NCBI GenBank assembly: GCA_963971535.1
Contig: OZ020586.1
Span: 76,298,703 to 76,362,702, forward strand
Reading direction: 5' to 3'
From: Notolepis coatsorum
Taxonomy: Eukaryota > Chordata > Actinopteri > Aulopiformes > Paralepididae
DNA: 64,000 bases
In this document: positions 44,881-56,700 of the stretch, one piece after another
Numbering within the stretch: the first letter of the stretch is position 1
How the letters are laid out: every line of letters starts with the position of its first letter
Program-made: the position numbers and the translations under genes
The notes under the pieces: generated by a model
What the model was told of the DNA's origin: nothing
The model's input: the letters and a program-made list of their open reading frames with translations, nothing else
The model's database searches: none

Positions 44881-44924
44881 TGATTTAATTATGTGGAAAA
44901 GATCCTGAAACGATTTGACTGATG

Positions 44925-45489
44925 TAAGAGATGTATAGAGAAGCTGTGGGTAGCCTCAGTTGTTTGACAACTTGTACTCGCCCTGACCTATGTTTTGTAG
45001 TGAGTAAAAATTGTCACATCATTTTGCTGACCCCACAGAGAAGCATTGAACTACGTCAAAAACATGTTTTTCGTTATCCCAAAGGTACAGCAGACGAACA
45101 GCTGTGTTTCAGAAAGGGCAGCAAGGGTTTAGGGCTTAAAGCCCACAGTGACACTGTCAACTTGTGAAGCAGAGTGTATGTTTCTAGCTATGAGAATGCA
45201 GGAATGTGTTTATCTAGAACAACTGCTCGAAGTGATGGACACCTATGTATATATGAAGACTGTTGTTTATGAGGGCAACCAGGGAACCATTGTGATTGCT
45301 AGGAACCCAGTGTGCCGACATAAATGTAAACATGTCGATATAGGATATCATTTCATCAGATCTGTCATCAGAGAAGAAAGAATGACATCGATTTATTGTC
45401 CAACGGACGACATGGTAGCAGACACTATGAGAGAACCTGTTTCCAAATTGAAATTGAAGAGATTTGCAGAGGTCATGTTTGATGTGTAA
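44925..45489 (+). pseudogene. Copia RT end and RNase H, frameshifted
   Basis: MYREAVGSLSCLTTCTRPDL is the YRxxVGSLxYL motif after RT. RNase H follows with LSTCEAECMFLAMRMQECVY (STxEAEY site) and HVDIGYHFIRSVIREE (KHIDIRYHFIRE site), ending at TAA 45487-45489. A frameshift lies between the two near 45150. Confidence 0.85.
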
Positions 45490-45592
45490 ATATTGACTGC
45501 CATATTCTTTTTGATGTTCTGGATTGTATTATTTTCTTTGTCAAATGTTTTCGGAGAAGTTATCCAGTGTGCTAAACAACCCTAAGTGGGAG

Positions 45593-45877
45593 TGTTAAAG
45601 TTAGAGGTTCTATGTAGGATTGCAAGTAACTGTCTAACTGCATATATAACTGTTTCCACTAGAGGGCGCTCTAGGCGGAGCCACTCATGATACCACCAGG
45701 TGGCGAGTATTTAAAGAGATGTCTCCTCCCCCTCTACCTCTTTCCCACCTGCCTCTCAGAGAACTCTAGTACTGCTGCTGTTTAACATGTGAATGAATAA
45801 ACCACGCCAAAGGCTAAAGATAGAAACCATGCCTCTTGACCACATTATTGTCGCCTTATAGCCAGATTCTGTCAACA
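45593..45877 (+). repeat. Copia 3' LTR
   Basis: 285 bp. It lacks 7 bp present in the 5' LTR (near 42025) and has GGTGGCG and CGCCTTATAG where the 5' LTR has GGTGACG and CGCCCCATAG. Preceded by AAGTGGGAG (polypurine tract). Confidence 0.92.
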
Positions 45878-45946
45878 TGCATCCCCTTAACAATTGTGTA
45901 TATTGAGCCGTACTGTATTGTACCCATTCTGCAATCTGTTAAATAA

Positions 45947-45999
45947 AGTTTTCATTCATTCATTCATTCATTCATTCATTCATTCATTCATTCATTCAT
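45947..45999. repeat. (ATTC)n microsatellite on LINE B tail
   Basis: Thirteen or so ATTC units extending the LINE tail. Confidence 0.97.
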
Positions 46000-46184
46000 A
46001 GTGTTATAGTATTATTATGTACAGTGATACAGATATAAACAGACACTATGGTAGTAAGTCATACTGGCCAGCGGTAAGAGTAGGTAAGGGATATATACAG
46101 ATATAATATATATATGTACAGACACAGACAGTATTATATTCTATCTGAAACGGATATGTGTAGGCCATTTGAAAACTGTTGTCT

Positions 46185-46368
46185 GAATGAATGAATGAAT
46201 GAATGAATGAATGAATGAATGAATGAATGAATGAATGAATACTTTATTTAACAGATTGCAGAATGGGCACAATACAGTACGGCTCAATACACACAATTGT
46301 TAAGGGAATGCAGACCAGAGAAAGACGCTTGTCTTGTTTACATCAGGGTCCCCCATTTTCAATTCATA
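46185..46368 (-). mobile_element. LINE B 3' end, inverted, with (GAAT)n
   Basis: (GAAT)n at 46185-46240 followed by TTTATTTAACAGATTGCAGA and, further on, the inverted GGTCCCCCATTTTCAATTCA. It faces the copy ending at 45960, giving convergent LINE tails 190 bp apart. Confidence 0.88.
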
Positions 46369-46370
46369 GT

Positions 46371-46589
46371 AGTAATTATGTATTGTATTGTTCATTATGC
46401 TCAGTTACAGACTATTTGACTTGGCTTGATTCAACCCCTCCTCTACTGGTGATGAGATCATTCCGTTTCTATGGGGCACCGACTCGACCCCCGCAGTGTT
46501 GTGAAGGAGGCGGACCACGCCCCGTCGAGCTGCTGCCACTGTGAGCTACATCCGGGCGCTTTCCAGTCGGGTTACAAGCCTGTGCGAAG
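46371..46589 (+). promoter_or_regulatory. dync1li1: dync1li1 core promoter and 5' UTR region
   Basis: About 220 bp separate the last LINE B base from the ATG. The stretch becomes GC-rich toward the gene, with GGAGGCGGACCACGCCCCG (GC-box-like, 46506-46524) and no TATA box seen. The transcription start cannot be placed from sequence. Confidence 0.5.
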
Positions 46590-46696
46590 ATGGCGACTTC
46601 AGGGAGGAGTGTATTATTATCCTCCACGTCAACTGGACACAATAATAACACACTGGAGAACCCCAACTCCGAGGACGACGATGGCCAGAACCTATG
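46590..46696 (+). CDS. dync1li1: dync1li1 exon 1 (coding part)
   Basis: ATG in GCGAAGATGG context. Codes the variable acidic N-terminus ending in [10 protein letters not shown]. Donor GTGGGT is chosen over the later GTACAG because only it keeps phase with exon 2. Confidence 0.88.
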
Positions 46697-49600
46697 GTGG
46701 GTACAGAAAATAGGCAGGTGTGTGTGTTTTGGATGGCGGGCGGCTTGTTGTTGTGCAGAGCAGAGGGGATGGTTTGACAGCTAAGCTAGCTAGCAGCGGT
46801 CCAGCAGGTTGACTGTATGGTGACAAAGCAGCAGCACTAGCTTAGCAACTGTCATAGTCGTTGTGTCAATGAATGGACGAGCAGTCTTTGTATCCCTCAC
46901 TCCACCACGTCTGTGTCAACGTATCGAAATCAAAACGATGCTGTTCTGTTTTTACAGGTCGACCATCCTGAGCGAAGTATCGACCCACTCCAGATCAAAG
47001 CTACCTTCTGGGAGAAATGTCTTGGTCATGGGTGGGTATCTCTCTCCCCTGCTCCCCTCCCTGCCTGCAGTGTCCCGGCTAAGCTAACGCGCTACTAGCC
47101 TTGATGGCTAAATAGCTTAGCCTGGGTGTCATCATCATCATCCCTGGGTTTATTACAGTATTCAGCTCAGCTATATTGCGCTAACTGGCCCAATTCACAT
47201 CTCAACTTGCTGTCTTGAAACGTGTTGTTTTTCAGACCCAGGTCACCTGCCACTGCCAGCCGGTGGTTTTATGAGCGCTGGGCTGTCAGCTTATCATTGA
47301 CAGGTGTATTTTATTATGATCGTGCAAATCGGTCCACACCCTGTCTCCTCTCTTGTGAGAAACACGTGCAAGTCATTCTAACAATTTGCTTTGAGACGAT
47401 GCTGGAACTTAGGAGGTAGTCGGGGTGTGTATTCTGAACGGGCCAGTGTTATGTGATGTGTGGGTGGGACACACTCACTGCATGGCTGCCTGCCTCCCTG
47501 CTGTCCACCGGCTCTCACACCCGGCGCCTGGTAAAGACGCACCGGGGACGATCCGCAGGCCGCTACGGATTCATACTAACCATTGGCGTGTAGTCTATTA
47601 TTATCGATCTGGACTTGCTTTCTCGCCACTGTCAACGGACCGTCTAAAAACAATTGCAGACTTTTGCGTTACTAATGCATTGATCTCCCCCCTCGTCAGC
47701 AATAACGCAGACATGGTGCAAGAGGTGGAGGAAGGATGCAGCCCTGGCCTAATACCAAGCATAGCCATTGAAGTAAAAATAATTAAGAAAAAAGTCCTAA
47801 ATGTGCCAGATCCAGAATATATTGTGAATATATAATTCATAGTTGAACTCAAGCAAGTCACCATGGCTTTGATGCTTTCAAAACATTAGAATTCAGAACA
47901 TTAGATTTGTTGTGCTATATTGCTGCTGAGAGAGAGAGAGAGATCTCCAGTCCATCTCTAGCCCTGTATGGATGAGAGAGAGATCTCCAGTCCATCCCTA
48001 ACCCTGTATGGATGAGAGAGAGATCTCCAGTCCATCCCTAGCCCTGTATGGATGAGAGAGAGATCTCCAGTCCATCCCTAGCCCTGTATGGATGAGAGAG
48101 AGATCTCCAGTCCACCCCTAGCCCTGTATGGATGAGAGAGAGATCTCCAGTACATCCCTAGCCCTGTATGGATGAGAGAGAGAGATATATCCAGTCCCTG
48201 TAGCCCTGTATGGATGAGGGAGAGAGAGAGAGATATATCCAGTCCCCGTAGCCCTGTATGGATGAGAGAGAGAGAGAGAGAGATATCCAGTCCCCGTAGC
48301 CCTGTATGGATAAGAGAGAGAGATATCTCCAGTCCATCCCTAACCCTGTATGGATGAGAGAGAGAGCGAGAGAGAGAGAGAGATAAGTCCCCGTAGCCCT
48401 GTATGGATGGTGCAGCTGACAGGATGATGTGATGGGTATAGCTACATGATTTTACACATTCCCATCATGCACCTCACCCAGCCAGTAGCTCTGGCAATGA
48501 AGTAATGCCATTGGCTATCCGGATGCTAACCTACCTCTGACAACTAGTGCTTTACAAAGGAGCCATTGATGGGGTCAGCTGCCTCTCTCTCTTTCTCTGT
48601 GTGTATTTGCTTCAGTGGGTGGAGCGGTTTTCAGAATTTGGATCAGGTCTCTGTCCAGTGTCCACATCACCTTGCAGCATCCAAGCTTATATACTATGCT
48701 GCAGTGTAAAGTCTAAAGGCTCTTTCACACCTGTCTGGTGGAACCGAACCCTGGAGCGTTTATCCCCCAGTATGCATGTCGTTGGAATTGGTGTGAACAC
48801 CGGAATCAAACTTGGGTTCGCACCAAACAACTGCACGCTGTTTGACCAAAATCTTGCATTCAATGAAGCTGATTGGGCAGCTTCATTATTTCCAATTCCA
48901 AATGTGTGATTATTTTTTTTTCATCATCACACAAGATTATATATGCTGCTGGTAATTAAAAAAAATTATAATAATGTGATACATTTTGCTGACACTTTTA
49001 TCCAAAGCGACTTACAAGTTCTGTACGACAAGTCGGCAGGATACTAAACAATTACCTTGCATGCATAACTCAGGTGCCAGTAGCCTGGACAGTAGTGCAT
49101 AATTAATCACAGGCAGTGAATCGGAAAACGTATAATGTTTCACAACAACACTTGTGCAAGCAAGCCAAAGTAGAGATTGCAAGAATATTTTTAGTTTGCA
49201 CGTGTTCGTTAGGATTCCAAAAGCCTGACCTGCGGGATCACATGGCTTTGTTTTACGGAGTGTGATTCATCTGTTGGTTGTCAATGTGAAACATAACCCA
49301 ACCGATAAAAACTGCAACAAACTTAACGTAGGTGTCAAAGCGCCCCAATTCTAAACACTGGCCCTGTATCTGTTTTTTGATTTTCCTGAAAGGATGTACA
49401 ATGTTCTACACTGTAAATAAGTGTATTGACCTGTATGTACGGTTGTATCATGATTAATTGTGTATTATTATCAGGTTTGCTTTTAGGGAATGTTAGTGTT
49501 TATTGAAGTGTGTGTGTGTGTGTGTGTGTGTAGGTGAGGTGGGCTCGGGGAAGACCACCCTCGTTGCTAAGCTACAGGGGGTTGAAGAGTACATGAAAGG

Positions 49601-50675
49601 GCGTGGCCTGGAATACCTCTACTTCAGTGTCCATGACGACGACATTGATGGTAACCTCCCTAGAACTCAAATGTCAATGTGTTGAACTTGACTGGTAGCT
49701 GCTCTGTAAGCTTGTCCTGTCGGTATGAATATGTTGTCGGAGTAATCTAAGCATCATGTTTATGATATCTCTCTAGAGTTTGTGTTTGTGTGTGCGCTGC
49801 ATGCGTCTAATGTGTATGTATGTGTGTGTGTTTATACTGCTGTGCATATTTCAGAATTGTGTGTGTGCGCATGTTTCTCTCTGTATATTTCTCTGATGAG
49901 TCTGTCTTTGTATGTGTGTGCAATGCATGCATGTGTGCGTTCTTGTGGTTATATTTCTGATATGTGTGTGTGTGTGTGCGTTACCAGACCAGACCAGATG
50001 TAACGCGTGGGTGTTGGACGGGGACCTCTACCACAAGGGTCTCCAGGGGGTGGCCGTGCCGGTGGACGCAGTGGGCGACTCGTTGCTCCTGGTGACGGTG
50101 GACATGTCTCGGCCGTGGAATGCGCTGGACTCCCTCCAGAAGTGGGCCGCCGTCGCCCGGGAACACATCGACAAACTCCGCGTTGCCCCGGAAACGCTGC
50201 GGGAGCTGGAACACAGACGTGAGTCACGCGGGAAGATCGACAAACGTTTGAAATTGTGTTTCTCTCCCCCCCCCCCCCCCATGCGATCGTGCAGAAAGAC
50301 CTCTTTAAAATATAGCACTCAGCAGAGAGGTTCTATTATTTTGGGTGTGACAGTGGCTCAGGAGGTCATCTGAAGGTTTCCGGCACGATTCCCGGTCCTC
50401 CCGGCTTCATGTCGAGGTGTCCTTGAGCAAGACATTTATCCCCTGACTGCTCCCGACGAGCTGGTTGGCGCCTTGCGTGGCTGCCTTTAGCGTCGGTGTG
50501 TGAATGATCCTCCAATCACAACCGTTGCTTCCCTCGGGACAAACAGGTTGTCAAGGGAAGCAACAGTTGTGATTGGATGATTGGGGCTTGAGATAGGGCC
50601 AATTGACTGAGAGGGGGCAGCCCTACTTTCAATTAACATTGTGAATAGGTTGTGTTGAAAGTGAATTGACTCCGA

Positions 50676-50716
<41 letters not shown>

Positions 50717-53700
50717 TACATATGCGTATGGTGTGGGCATGCTAAGTTCAAACAGAGGTTCTTTTCATTAAAGAATAGTTACACCACGACATCAGGAGGT
50801 TTCCTGATTTGGCAGTCAAATGAGGATATGTTTGATGTCCTGATTTAGTTTGACATGCTATTTTAGTGTCAGGGTTAAGGATAGGGTCAATTATGGATTG
50901 AAAATGAAATGTCTGTGTGTAGTGGTGAAACAGTTCCAGGAGTACACAGAGCCGGGCAGTGAGGAGAGCGCCCCCCAGAGGAGGAGTGAGGAGGAGGAGA
51001 GCGTCCTGCTGCCCTTGGGAGACAACACACTCACACACAACCTGGGCGTCCCGGTGGTGGTGGTCTGCACCAAGGTACACACACCTCACTTTTATATATC
51101 CTTGCGGGGACATTATGTACTCAAGGATAGAAGTACAAGAACAGACACACACACACACACACACACATCCGTCCTCTTATCGGTGTGTCTTCCCTGTCTG
51201 TCCTCAGTGTGATGCCATCAGCACTTTGGAGAAGGAACACGACTACAGAGACGAGCACCTGGACTTCATCCAGTCCCACATCAGACGCTTCTGTCTGCAG
51301 TGTATCCTTCACACCCCTCCCCCACCCTGTGCTTCTGTTTCCGGGGCTGTTTTCTTGAAGAGTGACTAAACGGGTGCATTGGGTTGCAAACAATTTTTCA
51401 AAGTTCTCTCCTAAGTTAGCGTGTAACGTCAACACTAGAAGCTTAGTAACTCCTAGATAGTTTGTAAATCGGCTAGTAAAATTGGTTGCACCGTGATTAC
51501 TTATTATTATTTAAGTTTATTTATTTATTACTCCGGGACAATGCACATTAATCAACACTTTCAGTTTCTGCATCAATGTAAATGTGCCAGAGTTAGCTAA
51601 TGGTCTAGTTTTCATCCGTAGTCCCTGCCTAACATGCATGTCTTTATGGTGTGGGAGGAAACCAGAGTACCCAGGGGAAACCCACACTAACACAGGGAGA
51701 ACATGCAAACTCCACACAGAAAGGCCCCCTGCCGGGGTTCCAACCCAGGACCTTCGTGCTGTGAGGCAGTGGTGCTGACCACTGTGCCACCGTGCCGCTA
51801 CTGTTTAGTTGTTACTTAGTTATGTCGTAACTTATCTCTGTGGAGCAACTGCTGTTATTTTAGTGATGCGTAAATCACAACTTAGTAAGCATTTACTGTT
51901 AACTAGGCTGAGTTTGAACTTACACACAGCAGGCAGTCCTTTTGCTGCCCCAGTGGTCGACGTGTTCACCCTGCCGCACACTCTGCCCCCCCGTCCTGTG
52001 ATGTCCGAGTGTCTTTGGAGGTGCTAAAAAAAAAAAAAGAGGCACTCTGACATCACAGATCATGTAACGCGTCTTTCCGTTGACTCCTGTGTACATCGGC
52101 GCCGCCTCTAAAACAGCAGCATGGGTCCTTGACGGGTCTGTGTCAGACGGGGCGTCTCTGCTGTACACGTCTGTGAAGGAGATGAAGAACCTGGACGTTT
52201 TGTACAAATACCTGGTCCACAGACTCTACGGCTTCCCCTTTCACTGTCCCGCGCAGGTGGTGGAGAGAGACGCCGTCTTCATGTGAGTGTTTGTTAGGAG
52301 AGAGTTGTGTTCATGGAAGCCTGGCTTTGAGTGTGTGTTTTGTGTGTGGTCCACATTTAACACATTACAAGTTCAAGTTCTTTATTTGTCAAATAAACAA
52401 CAATACAGGGGCATTGCAGGTAATGACATTTTTGTGTTTCGAGCTCAGACTCAATAGTGCACAATTAAGAAACGACAATGAATACAAGAATGGTAACAAT
52501 AAGTAAGTAGTAGTAATATGAAATGAAATATACAATGAGGTAAAATAAAAGTCAATTATTTACAGAAAGTGTGTGTTAGGTCGTAGTACAAGTGCAGTAT
52601 TATAGGAAATGTGCTTACCGTCTTCTCCAGAGTCGGACAAGAAGATATATACCAATTTCCTCTCTGCGTTCAGTAGAAAGCTATCCAGCTGCAAGCTAGA
52701 CTAGCTTAGCACAAATTAATGGAAGCGGATACGGACCACTAGCCTAGCTTGTAACTTCGGGAGAGGTGTTTTTGGCCATATCCACTTCCATTCAGTTGTG
52801 CTAAGCTATGCTAGCTTGCAGCTTTAAGCACATTTCCCATAATGTTAGCGTGTTCCTTTAAGACAACAGATGATGAAGAATAGAAATAACATTCTTATAG
52901 AACACATTGTCTTAATAACGTTCTTATAGAACATTGTCTTAGTAACATTCTTATAGAACAGTCTTAACACTTTGACTGCCGGAAAACGCTTAAAAGCGTC
53001 ATTCCCGGCCATGCTCAAGTTGCCGGAGGACGCTTTACAGCGTCCTTATATCAATATTTCAAAAATCTGCGATCGGATTCATATTTCCCCTCCGCTGGCC
53101 TGAGATCCACCAGGAGGACCCACTGAGCTCTCTGGCGGTTCAGGAGCGCCATCTGGTGGCCGATCGGCGCAATCGCTTAACAGGAAGCGCAGTAGAGGTT
53201 TTGCTGGACGGCCGTATTGCTTCCGGGCACTCGGTACATGTCCCGGGACACAATGAACAATACATATAGGACTTTGAATGGGCCCTAATAATGGCAATGT
53301 AGCAATAGAATTTAAAAAGTTATAGCCCTGCAAAGAAGGGGAATTTCTCCATAGACAAATAGCGCTGGCAATCCACAGTCATTTTCCGGATTTCTGGCCG
53401 GCACCCATAGTGTTAATAACGTTCTTATAGAACATTGTCTTAGTAACATTCTTATAGAACACATTGTCTTAATAACATTATTATAGAACACGTTGTCCTT
53501 TGCTGTAAGACATGCCAGTTTTCTAGGACGGTACGTTTTCAAACTTGGAGGGTCAGGACTCTCAACGAGGCTTGCAAGATGATTTTGGGGGGAATGCAAA
53601 TACATCATTAGCGTTGAGGAATAATGACCATGTGACGTCTACAGCCCTCCTCACACTGTTAATGAAGTTATGTAGCATGAAAGTGTGAGTGCTGTGGGTG

Positions 53701-56700
53701 TTTGGGTCACAAGCAGATAATAGGGACTCTTGAGTTATTCATATAACGAATAACCACTAAACTGCTAAGCGGACATTAAAGGGGACATGCATTGGTATTC
53801 CTAGCACTATTTGGGCAACTTTACACAATTCCTGTGAGTCTATTGAACACATCTGTAAGCTTTTATTTAAAAAAAATCATTGTTTTATATTTCTAATCAA
53901 GTACTCAAAAGCCATGACAATATATACCCCTGTGATTATTATTGTACGGATCGGAATACGGGCGTGCGTGTGGGAGCATGCGCAAAGATATTACAGTGAT
54001 ATGCTGGTGCTTGACTGCGAGGGAGAGATGGAGAGGGAGAGAGAGGGACACACGGAGGCACGGAGCACTGTGTAAACGCTGCGTGTGTGTGAGAGAAGAC
54101 TGGTCCCTCTCTCTCCCCCTCTCGCTCGCCCACTCCCTGCTCGCAGTCAAAACCTGTTTGAGGAAGTGTCGGGTTACACTATGCGCTCTCTGCCTCGCTC
54201 TGTTTGAGGAGGTGAAGATATTTCCACTCGCTCTGCTGTCGCTGTCAACCATAGAGGGGGCTTTAGTTATGCAAATCAGTGCTATATTCACATCAGCAAA
54301 ACTGTCAAATCAGAACAGCTTAGTTGAGTGAGGGAAGATCTCGTGAACTCGAGACTAGACTGATGAGTCAATACAGTAATTAGAGACACAGACCCATTGA
54401 TACTAACCACTATTACTCTAAAACCATGCTAAACACAGAAAAAAGCCATTTATAATGCATGTCCCCTTTAACACTTTCTGTGCCATTCACGTAGTTCTAC
54501 GTTTCTGTGGCCCGACCGCTGAGTGCCGGAAACATAGATCTACGTTTCTTTTTCGGTATTTCTTTTATTCGCTATTGCCATTCATAATTCATCGGGGAAG
54601 CCTGTGCATGCTGTACTGAATGTGTCTGAGATCGCAGACGGTCAATACCGCCGCCTACCACCTTGCGGCCGCTATTGCACTCCATTTGAAACTATGTAGT
54701 TTCTTTTCTCTACCGAGCTGCGGTGTGGGGGCAGGTCCTAAACACTCCGGCAAAACAAGCGCTTGTAGGGATGGCTTGGACAACTGACCCCGCCCGCCCA
54801 TTCATGTGCAATGCCAGATAACGTCGGAGACAGGATCACTGTGGATATCTGGAATGGTGATCAGATAATTGGATACTTTTTTTGCATTACATCAGAGACG
54901 AGGTAAGGACTCTATATTACCGATCTTGCGTTGATCTGATTTTTTTTCCCCCGCGATTGCTCTGTGTATATGTGTGTGCTGTGTCCCGGGGCGGCTACGT
55001 GGCGTAGTGGGCAAGGCGCTCGCCATGAAATCTGGAGACGCTGGCCTTGCCTGTTCGAGCCCAGCGCTCCACATTTGCTTTCAGGTTAGCTGGTCGTCCG
55101 TACTAATACACATTGGCCGTATTAGGGGGTGGGAAACTGATGGGTGGGGATCGGGCGTTGTGGACAGCGACTCCTACAGGTCGGTTGGTGCGCCTGCGCA
55201 GTAGAATCAGGAAGTGTCGGGGGCAGCGTGAGCCTCCCACGCGTTACTCCTCGCCACTGAGAGATCGAGCTGCGCAGGTGAAAAGATGCGACTGCTGTTA
55301 CCTCAAGTACTGGAGGGGACTTGTGCTATGTATGACTTAGTCCACATTGCAGCCAGCTTGTGGGAGGCAAGAAACGGCGTTCGTGACCGGGGAGGGTTGA
55401 ATTGGATGATACGAAATTGGGATGGGAGAAAATATAGAAAATGGGAGAAAAAGTGGATCAAAAAAAATGTGTGTGCTGTGTCCCATTGGCAGTGATCACA
55501 GCACGGAGGTGCGCCCCGCTGCAAGCCCCCTTTCATGTATGCACGAGGAAACATAATACCAATAATCTAGCGTTGATTTCAGGATGATTAGATAATCAGG
55601 TGGAAAAATGGCAACGTGATAAGTGGATTTGACTAAAGGGCTGTTTTGACGGAGTTCCCTGGAATTACACAGGATCACTCTACCACTATACTCGTATTCA
55701 CCACGGTATAAAACGGAAATGTATAGATGAAAAAATAATCAGTTTTTTGCACGTTGACCGGAAGAAACCCACTGACAATCGACAATGTTATTAGATCCAT
55801 AGCTATAATATAAAATATAGGTTTAGCTCTACAAACAAGGTGAGCGTTTACATGGGGTTAATTGGCGGCAAGGCCTATGCACTTCCCGGAAGGGGGTGTG
55901 GCACCCAATGTGTTAAGGAGAAGGAGAAACGTAAACAACCTTTACAGGTGGAAGCCTCAAAATTAGTATTTTAAGAAAATAAATCAAGTCCAAAAAACAG
56001 GACAACACTCAATAAAGAGGTATTATAGAAAAACTGAAACAAGCCACAAAGGCACCTCCTAATAATAGTTCATACAAAGAACCTAAAATAACAATAAACC
56101 TCCACTAAGGGAGTTTATGTGTAGTAGTGGACTAATGACAGTTCAAAAGGAAACAAAAGAAAACTGTCATGAAAAGAAACACACTCAGGCACTCACATAA
56201 AAGGCTCAGCTACTAGAAAATGAAGTGCTAATTAAGCCAGTAGCCTAAAACCAGAATGGCTACAGAGAAATGCTGAACAGAGAACAGCACTACACTTTAA
56301 TATAACAAAGCCTGACCGGAAGGATAGCCAACACAGAAGGGAATGAGAAAGCTACTAACCCTGTGTGACGGATCATACTGGGTCTGCGTTGTGTTTGATG
56401 TTAAATGATAATGTCCCGAGGGGGAGTCTAACAGGGGGCTCCCGCGTCCGCGGGCGACGACACAGGCCGCTGCACTAAGAAGTGAATTCACTCCTAACTA
56501 CCGTACCTATGCGTCTGTTAACCCTGTTATGGGGAAGTGAGTTTAATTTACCAGCCCGCACTGCCACAGTCACTCGTCAACACACCTGTTTCCGTGACTG
56601 TGGATATACCCACGGGTTTCCCCGTTACACCTGCGAGACTCAAACTTAAATAGACTCAGCTGCCATAGGCACAGCTGCACTGAATCAGGTGCAATCAAGC

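Larger units (their letters stand above)
41863..45877 (+). mobile_element. Ty1/copia LTR retrotransposon, coding region degraded
   Basis: LTRs 41863-42154 and 45593-45877; target duplication TGCAT exact (41858-41862, 45878-45882). Order gag, integrase, RT scrap, RNase H, as in Ty1/copia (integrase before RT). The LTRs differ by one 7-bp indel and three substitutions by eye, yet gag-pol has several frameshifts and the RT core is gone. Copia elements are uncommon in vertebrates but known from fish. Confidence 0.92.
41690..45960 (+). mobile_element. LINE B 3' end (second copy), split by copia
   Basis: 41690-41862 ends CTTTCCCTGGTCTGCAT and resumes at 45878 with TGCATCCCCTTAACAATTGT through AATAAAGTTTTCATTCATTC. 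It follows directly on the tail of the main LINE B copy, giving two 3' ends in a row. Confidence 0.85.
47032..49533 (+). other. dync1li1 intron 2
   Basis: 2.5 kb. Holds a GAGAGA/CTCCAGTCC minisatellite (47930-48400), a promoter-like CTCTTTCACACCTGTCTGG repeat (48715-48850) and an inverted SINE tail (48965-49080). The 47425-47835 open frame matches nothing I recognise. Confidence 0.75.

Noticed and set aside
41863-45877. Copia as plant or fungal contamination
   Set aside because: It is inserted with an exact duplication into a LINE found repeatedly in this window.
47425-47835. 136-codon frame in intron 2 as an alternative exon
   Set aside because: No similarity recognised and it would not join in phase with the conserved exons; transcripts would be needed to revive it.
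47930-48400. CRISPR-like regular array
   Set aside because: The units are all repeat with no variable spacers; intronic minisatellite.
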